A stretch of 39,808 nt of DNA from Thermodesulfovibrio yellowstonii (GCA_020724365.1 DYHD01000013.1:1-39808), one strand, 5' to 3'; counted from the stretch's first letter, positions 26,467-34,354 are shown. Program-made: numbers and translations. The notes: generated by a model not told the origin, from the sequence alone.

Positions 26467-27659
26467 AAACAATCTATCTTGACAATAATGCAACCACTGC
26501 AATAGCCCCAGAGGTATATGAGGCGATGACTCCATACCTGACTCAATTGTATGGGAACCCCTCTAGTATGCACACCTTTGGAGGACAGATTCATAAAAAG
26601 ATAGAAGATTCAAGAAGCATGGTTGCAAGCCTGATTGGGGCTCAACCAGAAGAGATTATATTTACAAGCTGTGGGACTGAAAGCGATAACTCTGCAATTA
26701 TGAGTGCCTTGCAATTATATCCCCAAAAAAGACATATAATAACTACAAGAGTCGAGCATCCAGCAGTTTTGAGTTTATGTAAGTATCTCTCAAGAAAAGG
26801 TTACCGTATAACTTTTCTGCCTGTTGATAGTCTTGGAAGGCTTGATATGGATTTTTTTTATAAATCTATAGACAATGATACTGCAATAGTTTCTATAATG
26901 TATGCTAATAATGAAACAGGCGTCATTTTCCCAATAAGAGAGATTGGAGAGACCCTCAGAGAGAGAAAGATACTCTTTCATACCGATGCTGTTCAAGCAA
27001 TCGGGAAAATCCCAATAAATCTTCGAGAACTGCCTGTTGATATGCTTGCCCTTTCAGGGCATAAGCTCCACGCCCCTAAAGGTATAGGAGTTCTTTATAT
27101 AAGAAAAGGTGTTCGTTTCAGCCCTTATATTATAGGTGGACATCAGGAACATGGAAGACGTGCTGGCACTGAAAATGTAGCATCAATAATAGCTATTGGC
27201 AAAGCTTGTGAGCTTGCATCAAAATCCTTCCAGGGTGAAACCTTATATATCGCTAACCTAAGGGATAAGCTTGAGAGAGCTTTGATTGAAAGATGCCCCA
27301 ATCCCCGTATTAATGGAGATGTAGGAAATCGTCTTCCCAATACTACAAATCTGAGCTTTGAATATGTCGAAGGAGAGGCTATACTTCTTAGGCTCAATGA
27401 ACATGGTATTTGTGCATCTTCAGGTTCCGCATGCACTTCAGGGTCATTAGAACCAAGCCATGTTTTAAAAGCAATGGGCGTGCCTTTTACAGCAATACAT
27501 GGTTCAATAAGATTTTCATTGAGCAGATATAATACTGAAGAAGATATTAACACTGTTATAGAAATAATGCCGATGGTAATTAAGACTTTAAGGGAATTAT
27601 CACCTTATGGCAGAAAAAAAGATGAAAAATGCAGCACCCCATATTATCTTGAATCTTGA
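26463..27659 (+). CDS. nifS: Cysteine desulfurase NifS
   Basis: The PLP enzyme takes sulfur from cysteine and passes it to NifU. The 398-residue protein opens with YLDNNATTAIAPEVYEAM and has TSCGTESDNSAI. The PLP lysine is in SGHKLHAPKG (Lys201). RAGTENVASI and the catalytic cysteine loop ASSGSACTSGS (Cys324) follow. Its ATG overlaps the stop of the nifU C-terminal frame (ATGA), so the two were translationally coupled. No nitrogenase genes are in the window, so a general Fe-S role is likely. Confidence 0.95.
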   Translation: MKTIYLDNNATTAIAPEVYEAMTPYLTQLYGNPSSMHTFGGQIHKKIEDSRSMVASLIGAQPEEIIFTSCGTESDNSAIMSALQLYPQKRHIITTRVEHPAVLSLCKYLSRKGYRITFLPVDSLGRLDMDFFYKSIDNDTAIVSIMYANNETGVIFPIREIGETLRERKILFHTDAVQAIGKIPINLRELPVDMLALSGHKLHAPKGIGVLYIRKGVRFSPYIIGGHQEHGRRAGTENVASIIAIGKACELASKSFQGETLYIANLRDKLERALIERCPNPRINGDVGNRLPNTTNLSFEYVEGEAILLRLNEHGICASSGSACTSGSLEPSHVLKAMGVPFTAIHGSIRFSLSRYNTEEDINTVIEIMPMVIKTLRELSPYGRKKDEKCSTPYYLES

Positions 27660-27703
27660 ATCTTAAACCCAAACCATTATTTTGAAAATCTTACGCCTCT
27701 TTC

Positions 27704-29017
27704 TTACGCCTCTTCACCCTCCACTCGTATAAACAAAGTTTTATCTGACACTACAGGAAGTTGGTCAATTTCCCTTATCGCCTGGGTTACATCTTTTTCT
27801 TTCGCCAGATGAGTCAAAACGACGAGTGGCACTGCACCTCCTATCCTCCTGCCTTTTTGTATCACTGAGGCAATGCTAATATTGTAACTGCCTAATATTC
27901 CGGAGATTTTAGAAAGCACTCCCGGCTTATCAAGGGCAGAGAACCTGAAATAATATTTACTATCAACATCTTCCATTTTTCTAATTTTAAATTCAGCAGC
28001 CTTTTTCTGGCTTCTTACTCTTGATTTTTGACTCCTGATAATCCTTTCTCCTATGTCAACTATATCTGCTACTACAGCGCTACCCGTGGGCATATCACCA
28101 GCTCCTCTACCATAATAAAGGGTGGAGCCTACAGCATCTCCTTCCACATATATAGCATTAAAAACACCGTCAACCTTAGAGATAAGATAATCATTCGGTA
28201 CCATTGTTGGGTGCACCCTCATCTCTATCTCACTATTAGCAGCCTTGAGGATTGCTAAGAGTTTTATTTTATAACCAAGCTCTATAGCAAACTCGATATC
28301 CATAGCTGTTATTTTTGTAATCCCTTCTTTATAAACATCATTATATAAAAATGGGATACCATAGGAAAGAGATGAAAGGATAGTAAGCTTATGAGCTGTA
28401 TCAATTCCTTCAATATCGAATGTAGGGTCTGCTTCTGCATAACCGAGCCTTTGCGCCTCTTTTAGCGCCAGAGAAAAATCTACTTTCTCATTGGTCATTT
28501 TTGTAAGTATATAATTCGAAGTGCCATTAATTATGCCGTATATAGCAAGGATATTATTTGCTATCAGACCTTCTCTTAGAACCTTAATAATTGGTATGCC
28601 GCCAGCCACAGAGGCTTCAAATCCAACACATACCTCATTGGCATCAGCATCCGAGAGTATTTCATTGCCTGCTGTTGCAATCAAAGCCTTATTAGCCGTT
28701 ATTACATGCTTTTTATTTCTGATTGCTTTAAGTATAAAATCTTTGGCAGGATGTATCCCTCCCATAAGTTCAATTACGATATCAATTTTAGGGTCATTCA
28801 AGACCTCACTTGCATCTGTAGTAAGTATGCCATCAGGTATTTTTATTCCTCTGTCCCTTGCAATGTCTAAATCAGCTATTTTAGTTAAATTGAAATCAAT
28901 ACCTGTTCTGTCTTTAAGTAATTGCTTATTATTTAATAATATCTTTGCGGTACCAGAACCAACGGTTCCGAAACCTATTATGCCGACTGAGATTGTATTT
29001 CTATCCAAAAAACTCAC
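27704..29017 (-). CDS. hom: Homoserine dehydrogenase with C-terminal ACT domain
   Basis: The enzyme reduces aspartate semialdehyde to homoserine for threonine and methionine. The 437-residue protein has the Rossmann motif VGIIGFGTVGSGTA, an NKALIA segment, INGTSNYILTKM, GYAEADPTFDIEG, and a C-terminal ACT domain (FSALDKPGVLSKISGILG) for feedback control. A GTG at 29017 starts the frame. A TTG at 29008, spaced from AGAGGTGA, may be the true start. The linker before the ACT domain contains the repetitive RSQKSRVRSQKK, which looks like a translated simple repeat. The alaC gene on the same strand is now 5.3 kb away. Confidence 0.95.
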   Translation of the reverse strand: MSFLDRNTISVGIIGFGTVGSGTAKILLNNKQLLKDRTGIDFNLTKIADLDIARDRGIKIPDGILTTDASEVLNDPKIDIVIELMGGIHPAKDFILKAIRNKKHVITANKALIATAGNEILSDADANEVCVGFEASVAGGIPIIKVLREGLIANNILAIYGIINGTSNYILTKMTNEKVDFSLALKEAQRLGYAEADPTFDIEGIDTAHKLTILSSLSYGIPFLYNDVYKEGITKITAMDIEFAIELGYKIKLLAILKAANSEIEMRVHPTMVPNDYLISKVDGVFNAIYVEGDAVGSTLYYGRGAGDMPTGSAVVADIVDIGERIIRSQKSRVRSQKKAAEFKIRKMEDVDSKYYFRFSALDKPGVLSKISGILGSYNISIASVIQKGRRIGGAVPLVVLTHLAKEKDVTQAIREIDQLPVVSDKTLFIRVEGEEA

Positions 29018-29398
29018 CTCTGATAATTTTTTTATATATTATGCTTTAATGAGTTAATTTCGTCAATTTGCTGCGAATCGACAAAAAACCTCATAACCAA
29101 CAGGCGACTTGTCCTTTATACCATAAACGATTATCCCATCCATTCAGCGCACAATAATTCAGCCTGGCTCAAGACGGTCTGCGTCGCTTTCTCCTGTTTA
29201 TCAGGAGGATAACCGTATTTGCGTAAGATTCGTTTTACCAGCGTCCTCAGTTTTGCCTTAACACCCTCTTTAACGGTCCAATCAATAGTTACATTTCTTT
29301 TCACTGTCTCCACAAGCTCACGGGCTATGGTTCGGAGGGTCTCATCCCCAAGCACCTTAACCGCACTATCATTTGTCTCAAGGGCATCGTAGAAAGCC

Positions 29399-29427
29399 GT
29401 AGGGGCAGGTTTAAAACCCGCCCCTAC
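29399..29427. repeat. REP-like palindrome in hsdR remnant, join 2
   Basis: GTAGGGGCAGG and CCCGCCCCTAC form a hairpin with a short TTTAAAA centre. Read in the hsdR frame it encodes [10 protein letters not shown], the same peptide produced by the REPs inside the RAYT genes. It sits where the middle hsdR piece joins the C-terminal piece. Confidence 0.85.
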
Positions 29428-29574
29428 TTCAAAAACTATGAAATATCTCAGGAGATCAAGAAACCTTTGCTTATCAAATATTCCTTTGATTAATACCTCA
29501 AGCTCAGGGAGCCCCTTCGGAGCTAAATCATCTCCTGTTATCGTTCTCCACGGGAGAAACCATTCCCAGAACCA

Positions 29575-29602
29575 GTAGGGGCGTATTGCAATACGCCCCT
29601 AC
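29575..29602. repeat. REP-like palindrome in hsdR remnant, join 1
   Basis: GTAGGGGCGTATTG and CAATACGCCCCTAC are perfect 14-bp arms with no loop. It separates the N-terminal hsdR fragment from the middle fragment and coincides with the frame change. Confidence 0.85.
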
Positions 29603-29979
29603 AATTTTTCGGTATGCATCTTCAATGGCTTCTTGTGGAATTGAAGGATTTATATTTGCTAAAGCTAACCTGACCCTGTTTTCTAAAAGCACATCGCTGT
29701 AGCTTATGCGCTCAGCGAATAATTCACCTGGGGCAATGTCCGGTCCATTGAGGATGGAATATCCCAGTCCCTTGAACCAGTCAAGGGTTGCTTGTTCAAT
29801 TATGGATTCGGTAAAAAGCATTTTGTTTCTAAATAAACTTTTTTAGTAATTTCAAGGCATTACACGATTATAAACTATAAAATTTCAATAGCGTCTAAAT
29901 AAAGCTCAGGCACATCCTCCATATAAAAAAGCAATCTATTAGAATGTTTCGATCTAACTGATTTGTAGTATAATTAAAT

Positions 29980-30177
29980 ATGCACAAGAAATCATTGAAA
30001 CAAACCAATCCATATCTGAAAGACCCCGAGCTCCGCGCGGCTTTAATCAATCTGTCAGTTTCATCCTCAACGGCGGTTGAAGGGGTGCTCACCAAATACC
30101 CCAAGCTTTCAAAATCCATGGTGAAGAAGTTGAAAACCGTCATTTCAGTTCACGAGTCCTCAGCGTCCTACGAATAA
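29980..30177 (+). CDS. Small protein with a Fic-inhibitory-like SxxxEG motif
   Basis: The 65-residue frame encodes HKKSLKQTNPYLKDPELRAA then SVSSSTAVEGVLTK. The string S-TAV-E-G fits the (S/T)xxxE(G/N) inhibitory motif of Fic antitoxins, which in class I systems is a separate small protein. It overlaps the 3' end of the broken fic gene on the opposite strand. TATAAT (29969-29974) lies six bases before the ATG and no ribosome-binding site is seen, so it would be leaderless. Alternatively it may be an unrelated small protein family of the 'NPYLKDPE' type. The link to Fic is inference. Confidence 0.5.
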   Translation: MHKKSLKQTNPYLKDPELRAALINLSVSSSTAVEGVLTKYPKLSKSMVKKLKTVISVHESSASYE

Positions 30178-30803
30178 CAGACCTGAATATCTTTTCCATC
30201 GGCTCATAGTTATGTGACATTCCTTCCTGAACTGCAAAAATATATTCTTTCTTCTTTTTCTCTGCAATTTCGCTGAAATCCAGAGGCGGCAATCCGGCTT
30301 GCAGGGCCATTAGAATAGACAGCATTCTCGCAACCCTTCCGTTACCCTCGCGGAAAGGGTGTAATGACCAATTCAGTATGAACGATGGCCAGAGCCTCTA
30401 TGATCTTTTCCAGAGAGTTAAAATGGCAAGGGGTATATTTTCGAAGATTTTCTTTTTCAAACTCAGCCATTAATTTCGGAACTTGTGCAGCAGCCGCAAA
30501 ATGAAAATCGCCTTTACTGACATTAACCTGACGATACTTACCAGCCCATTTATAGATATTTCCAAGCCAGACTTTATGAATTTTGCAAATATCGGCAGAT
30601 TTAAAACGATACTCCTCGTCAAACATCCCGCTCAATTCCTCAAGCGTGCGTATCTGCTCCTGCTTTTCAACCTTGTCTATTTCGCGTTTGCTCTTTATGC
30701 CGAGCTTGTTTTTGAGCACGCGTCCACGGGAGCCTGGCTCAAACTGGGCTTCAGGTAAAGCTAATGTATCATAGCGAGAGGATTTTTTCATTTCTTCATC
30801 CAT
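30140..30803 (-). pseudogene. Fic/DOC-family gene, frameshifted just before the catalytic motif
   Basis: Fic proteins usually transfer AMP to target hydroxyls. The first frame (30803 down to 30342, 153 residues) has the N-terminal fold and SADICKIHKVWLGNIYKWAGKYR, then ALAIVHTELVITPF and a stop. In the neighbouring frame the catalytic motif HPFREGNGR is intact from 30361 downwards, continuing VARMLSILMALQAGLPPLDF to the end at 30140. One extra base at about 30362 explains the break. The gene lies between hsdS and hsdR, an order often seen in type I operons with an embedded fic gene. The joined product would be about 220 residues. Confidence 0.88.
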
Positions 30804-30887
30804 GCGTCTCGTCGATGAGTGAATAGAGCTTCAAATTACAGTATCCGCCGTGAGGAGGAATGAGGTTAGGTTTTGGGTTTTTGTCCA

Positions 30888-32192
30888 TTATACTGTCTCC
30901 ACAAATCTCTCCGCATCCTTTACCCTTATCTCCCCTGACAACAATTTCGGCAGTAAGGCATCACGGATAAAGGCGAGGGTGCGGGATTGCATTTCGTTAT
31001 TTTTGATTGTTTTATCCATAGGAAAAACAACTTTGTTAAATCCTGATATTGCTTCAATCGGAGGAACAATAATAGAAAAATTTTGCACATCCGTTTTAGT
31101 GGCAGAGCCAAAAGCTGTCCCTTCAGCCTCATACTTTGCCCATTCCCATTGAGTTTCTTTCATAATGTAATATAAGAATCCATAATGTTGTCCTTTAATC
31201 CGTAAGGTTGCAACTCCACGTCCAATTGCACATTCCTCACCAGCAATATTTAGACTTCCTACTGGCGCACGAACACTCAAAAGGACATCTCCTTTTTGTG
31301 CAATGCGTGATGCTGAGTTACAGTAAACCCGCCTGTTTGGAAATCTAAAACCAAAATCTCGTATGCCTTGATAGAAAGGCATTCCCTCTCCAGTTTCATT
31401 ATATGTTTCGCCTGGTGGAGATTGTCCCATAATAATATCACACATTTCGCCTAATGTTCCTGCCCTCCATCCCTTCGGAATCTTTCCAAGCGGCGAGTCT
31501 ACGAGCTCAAGCTCGCCCTCACCTGTCAATTCTTGACACCCTCTCCCATTGGGAGAGGGAAGGGGTGAGGGTGCTTCACCTTGCAAATATTTTATTCCTT
31601 CAAAAGGATAGGTGAAGCTTGATTTAAATATAGCCCTTGCCATAGCCTCAAGCGTCTCATTCATTTTCCTGTTCAACTCAATCTTGTCATCCAGTGCGCC
31701 GAGGATATAAGCGATTTCTTCTTGTTTTTTTCTTTCCTTAGGTATGCGTAAGGGAGCTTGCGTCATCGTGGAAGCACTTGCATTTGGCTGTGCGGACTTG
31801 TCCCCAAGAACACCTCGAATATAAGACCAGAAAGTATCAGATTTCAGGTAGTACGCAATGAAACGTGAGTTGAACTCATTCTTAATCTTGAGCCTGACAA
31901 GATAAGATGCAAAAATAGCATCTGGCGGATTCTTTATATACATGCTGGCACCAGTCGAAGCACCTGTGCGGGCGATGACAATGTCGCCATCGGATAAGCG
32001 ATATTTTTCCTGAGTTCCAACATCTGCTTGCACATGAGGTACAGATGTCCAGTCAATATGTCCAGAAACAATATCAGTTATTCGCAAGAATCGCGGACCA
32101 ACTGGCGCGTCATTTGCCGATGCTGTGTAGCCATAGTCGATTGAACGACAGGCGTCTGCAAGCTTGCATTCAATCCATTCTTTGTTCACCAT
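30888..32192 (-). CDS. hsdS: Type I restriction specificity subunit HsdS
   Basis: HsdS gives sequence specificity to type I methylase and restriction complexes. The 434-residue protein has two target-recognition halves. The first runs from the N terminus (WIECKLADACRSIDYGYTAS, with GDIVIARTGAS) to QEEIAYILGALDDKIELNRKMNETLEAMARAIF. The second starts at GWRAGTLGEMCDIIMGQSPP. The linker between halves contains an in-frame repeat insertion (31538-31573). It is still open, but its partners hsdM and hsdR are broken, so it may be inactive. Its ATG lies inside the end of the RAYT frame, mirroring an original hsdM-hsdS overlap. Confidence 0.92.
   Translation of the reverse strand: MVNKEWIECKLADACRSIDYGYTASANDAPVGPRFLRITDIVSGHIDWTSVPHVQADVGTQEKYRLSDGDIVIARTGASTGASMYIKNPPDAIFASYLVRLKIKNEFNSRFIAYYLKSDTFWSYIRGVLGDKSAQPNASASTMTQAPLRIPKERKKQEEIAYILGALDDKIELNRKMNETLEAMARAIFKSSFTYPFEGIKYLQGEAPSPLPSPNGRGCQELTGEGELELVDSPLGKIPKGWRAGTLGEMCDIIMGQSPPGETYNETGEGMPFYQGIRDFGFRFPNRRVYCNSASRIAQKGDVLLSVRAPVGSLNIAGEECAIGRGVATLRIKGQHYGFLYYIMKETQWEWAKYEAEGTAFGSATKTDVQNFSIIVPPIEAISGFNKVVFPMDKTIKNNEMQSRTLAFIRDALLPKLLSGEIRVKDAERFVETV
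31538..31573. repeat. GC-rich hairpin repeat inserted in hsdS
   Basis: CCCTCTCCC (31539-31547) and GGGAGAGGG (31551-31559) form a hairpin, followed by AAGGGGTGAGGGTG. The stretch 31551-31573 matches 39351-39373 in 22 of 23 bases. In hsdS it is read in frame as part of EAPSPLPSPNGRG within the inter-domain linker. Confidence 0.8.
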
Positions 32193-32772
32193 CCCCCAAC
32201 CCCTTCAGATTCTCCGGATTATTTTCATCCTCCGCCCATTGCGATGGATTGTTGATGATATATTGTCGTGTGCGGTTTAATTCATCTTCATTGCGTATGA
32301 TGCGTTCATAATAATTGCGCTGCCAAACAGGAAGGCTGGGTGTATTGCGGATTTCATTGATGCGTCGTGCGGAATATGTTTTGAATGCCCGAACAATTTC
32401 CGATAAACCATGTTGTTTTGTAGGGGCAGGTTTCAAACCTGCCCTGTTTGAATCCATATCGGCATCAGAATGGGCGGGTTTTAAACCCGCCCCTACATCA
32501 CCTGAAAATAAAATAACAATCCCGTGAACATGATTCGGCATTATAATGAATTCATCCAATGTGACGTTACCGTAATGGTTCGGTAAATCTTCCCACGTTC
32601 TTATAACCATTTCTCCAGACTCATTTAACCTCATCTCTCCATTAACCACATCTCCAAATAAACACTCTCTACTCCATGAACATATCGTCACAAAATATGC
32701 CCCTGATTGTGAATAATCATAATCCCTCAAACGGATTGAACGTCTGTGATGTTTTTCAGGATTATAAATCAT
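32170..32772 (-). CDS. REP-associated tyrosine transposase (RAYT), copy 2
   Basis: RAYTs are Y1-type HUH nucleases that act on REP palindromes. The 200-residue protein has [20 protein letters not shown], the metal-binding MPNHVHGIV (H-x-H near residues 80-82), a [10 protein letters not shown] helix, and the catalytic tyrosine in QYIINNP (Tyr171). Residues about 92-118 are translated from a REP doublet. The C terminus ([14 protein letters not shown]) comes from sequence shared with the end of hsdM, and its stop lies inside the start of hsdS. Compared with copy 1 it differs in about 11 bases, all in the C-terminal 100 bp. Confidence 0.9.
   Translation of the reverse strand: MIYNPEKHHRRSIRLRDYDYSQSGAYFVTICSWSRECLFGDVVNGEMRLNESGEMVIRTWEDLPNHYGNVTLDEFIIMPNHVHGIVILFSGDVGAGLKPAHSDADMDSNRAGLKPAPTKQHGLSEIVRAFKTYSARRINEIRNTPSLPVWQRNYYERIIRNEDELNRTRQYIINNPSQWAEDENNPENLKGLGDGEQRMD
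32418..32497. repeat. REP doublet inside RAYT copy 2
   Basis: GTAGGGGCAGGTTT with its partner AAACCTGCCC and GGGCGGGTTT with AAACCCGCCCCTAC form two adjacent palindromes, which are themselves inverted relative to each other. The doublet is in frame with the transposase. Confidence 0.85.
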
Positions 32773-33352
32773 CCCCCAACCCCTTCAGATTCTCCGGATT
32801 ATTTTCATCTTCTGCCCATTGCAATGGATTGTTGATAATGTATTCTTGTATGCGGTTTAATTCATCTTCATTGCGGATTATGTGTTCATAATAATTGCGC
32901 TGCCAAACAGGAAGGCTGGGTGTATTGCGGATTTCATTGATGCGTCGTGCGGAATATGTTTTGAATGCCCGAACAATTTCCGATAAACCATGTTGTTTTG
33001 TAGGGGCAGGTTTCAAACCTGCCCTGTTTGAATCCATATCGGCATCAGAATGGGCGGGTTTTAAACCCGCCCCTACATCACCTGAAAATAAAATAACAAT
33101 CCCGTGAACATGATTCGGCATTATAATGAATTCATCCAATGTGACGTTACCGTAATGGTTCGGTAAATCTTCCCACGTTCTTATAACCATTTCTCCAGAC
33201 TCATTTAACCTCATCTCTCCATTAACCACATCTCCAAATAAACACTCTCTACTCCATGAACATATCGTCACAAAATATGCCCCTGATTGTGAATAATCAT
33301 AATCCCTCAAACGGATTGAACGTCTGTGATGTTTTTCAGGATTATAAATCAT
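32762..33352 (-). CDS. REP-associated tyrosine transposase (RAYT), copy 1
   Basis: This 196-residue protein is identical to copy 2 through residue about 154 and shares HVHG and the catalytic Tyr in EYIINNP. It ends [10 protein letters not shown] because the 26-bp repeat is followed by the next unit. It lies directly after the broken hsdM on the minus strand. Its ATG overlaps the hsdM-derived repeat (GGGGATGATTTATAATCC). Either copy could be active; they differ only in the last quarter. Confidence 0.9.
   Translation of the reverse strand: MIYNPEKHHRRSIRLRDYDYSQSGAYFVTICSWSRECLFGDVVNGEMRLNESGEMVIRTWEDLPNHYGNVTLDEFIIMPNHVHGIVILFSGDVGAGLKPAHSDADMDSNRAGLKPAPTKQHGLSEIVRAFKTYSARRINEIRNTPSLPVWQRNYYEHIIRNEDELNRIQEYIINNPLQWAEDENNPENLKGLGDDL
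32998..33077. repeat. REP doublet inside RAYT copy 1
   Basis: Same two palindromes as in copy 2, 580 bp downstream, with no differences that I can see. Confidence 0.85.
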
Positions 33353-34287
33353 CCCCCAACCCCTTCAGATTCTCCCTTATCACTTTCTCTAATCTTGCAC
33401 TTTCTGCAAACTGTTCTTCAAGCTTTGCAGTAAGCCTCTTCATCTTCTCATCAAAAGGTTCACCGTCGTCTTCTACATCTTCAGCACCAACATACCTGCC
33501 GGGTGTAAGGACATAGCCATGTGGTAGGATTCGATTCCTGACCATAAATAGAAATATCTCCTTTTCTGCCTCCATGTGCCTCGACAAACTTTTCTGACTA
33601 GACAAACATGCCGCCTGAACCGCAGCAGGGATCATATACCCTGCCTTTGTATGGTTCTATCATCTCGACGAGGATTTTTACGACTGACTGAGGAGTGTAG
33701 AACTCACCGCCGCCTTTACCTTCTGCTGATGCAAAACGTCCGAGAAAATATTCATACACACGTCCGAGGATATCCTTTGAACGGCTCTCGGCGTCGCCAA
33801 GACCAATTGTGCCGATAAGGTCTATGAGTTCGCCGAGGGTGTGTTTATCAAGGGTAAGTCTTGCATAATCTTTTGAAAGGACGCCTTTGAGCTTCGGATT
33901 CTCTTTTTCAATGGCGACCATCGCATCATCAACAAACTTTCCTATGGTTGGCTGTTTTGCATTTGCCTGAAGATAACACCAACGAGCCTCCTTTGGAATA
34001 TAGAAGATATTTTCAGAAAGGTATTCGTCCCTGTCATCGATGACATTATAACGCGCCTGCTCTTCGCTTATGTAATAATCACTTGAAGGTTCAGCGGTGA
34101 GAAGTTTTAGTTGGATATATCTTTCCTCAAAGGCATCTGATATATATTTGAGAAAGATTAATCCGAGAACAACATGCTTGTATTCGGCAGGGTCCATGTG
34201 TCCGCGCATCTTGTCAGCAGCCTGCCAGAGCTTTTCCTCAAAGCCTAGATTACCACCGTTGGAGTTTTTCTTTGATTTTTTGTTCAT
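33342..34287 (-). pseudogene. Broken type I methylase subunit HsdM
   Basis: HsdM methylates adenine in the type I recognition site. The N-terminal part (34287 to 33601, 229 residues) is normal: [49 protein letters not shown], and the AdoMet motif [15 protein letters not shown] at 33598-33600 then replaces what is usually Gln before [10 protein letters not shown]. That frame goes on through GQESNPTTW to about 33517 and meets a deletion. The sequence resumes, in another frame, at [20 protein letters not shown] and runs to [10 protein letters not shown]. The catalytic NPPF/Y motif and about 200 residues are missing. The join lies on CCATG, suggesting recombination between short repeats. Confidence 0.92.
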
Positions 34288-34354
34288 TCCAGTAGGCTTA
34301 GAATAAGAGTTTTAGTGCCGCTGAATTTTAAATCTGCATATCAAAGTATAGCGA

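Larger units (their letters stand above)
29131..29821 (-). pseudogene. Remnant of type I restriction subunit HsdR
   Basis: Three fragments of HsdR, a DNA translocase/nuclease normally near 1000 residues, survive in gene order. The N terminus (29821 to about 29603) reads FTESIIEQATLDWFKGLGYS, GPDIAPGELFAER and EAIEDAYRKI. A middle piece (about 29574 to 29428) reads [20 protein letters not shown] through LRYFIVFE. The C terminus (29398 to 29131) reads [20 protein letters not shown] through [17 protein letters not shown]. The ATPase/helicase and most of the nuclease domain are missing. A REP-like palindrome lies at each join (29575-29602 and 29399-29427). The first join changes frame and the second is in frame. 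Confidence 0.9.
32190..33375. repeat. 580-bp tandem direct repeat bounded by three 26-bp copies
   Basis: The 26-bp stretch starting CATCCCCCAACCCC occurs at 32190-32215, 32770-32795 and 33350-33375, with exactly 580 bp between successive copies. Each unit holds one RAYT gene. Copies of about 440 bp look identical, and about 11 differences cluster near the C-terminal-coding end. The 33350 copy is the native hsdM C-terminal coding sequence (ENLKGLGD). Confidence 0.92.

Noticed and set aside
25634..27659. A nitrogen-fixation cluster suggested by nifU and nifS
   Set aside because: No nitrogenase or accessory nif genes are nearby; general Fe-S assembly is sufficient.
29895..30143. An 82-codon minus-strand frame between hsdR and fic
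   Set aside because: Antisense to the 65-residue frame and without a recognisable domain or ribosome-binding site.
32315..33107. Two 70-codon plus-strand frames with [13 protein letters not shown] peptides
   Set aside because: These are the reverse reading of the REP doublets inside the RAYT genes.
32190..33375. Three evenly spaced identical 26-bp repeats, as in a CRISPR array
   Set aside because: The spacing is 580 bp, the intervals code for a transposase, and no cas genes are present.
33598..33600. Recoding of the hsdM TAG (suppression or pyrrolysine)
   Set aside because: The downstream deletion and frame change show the gene is broken anyway, and no recoding machinery is seen.
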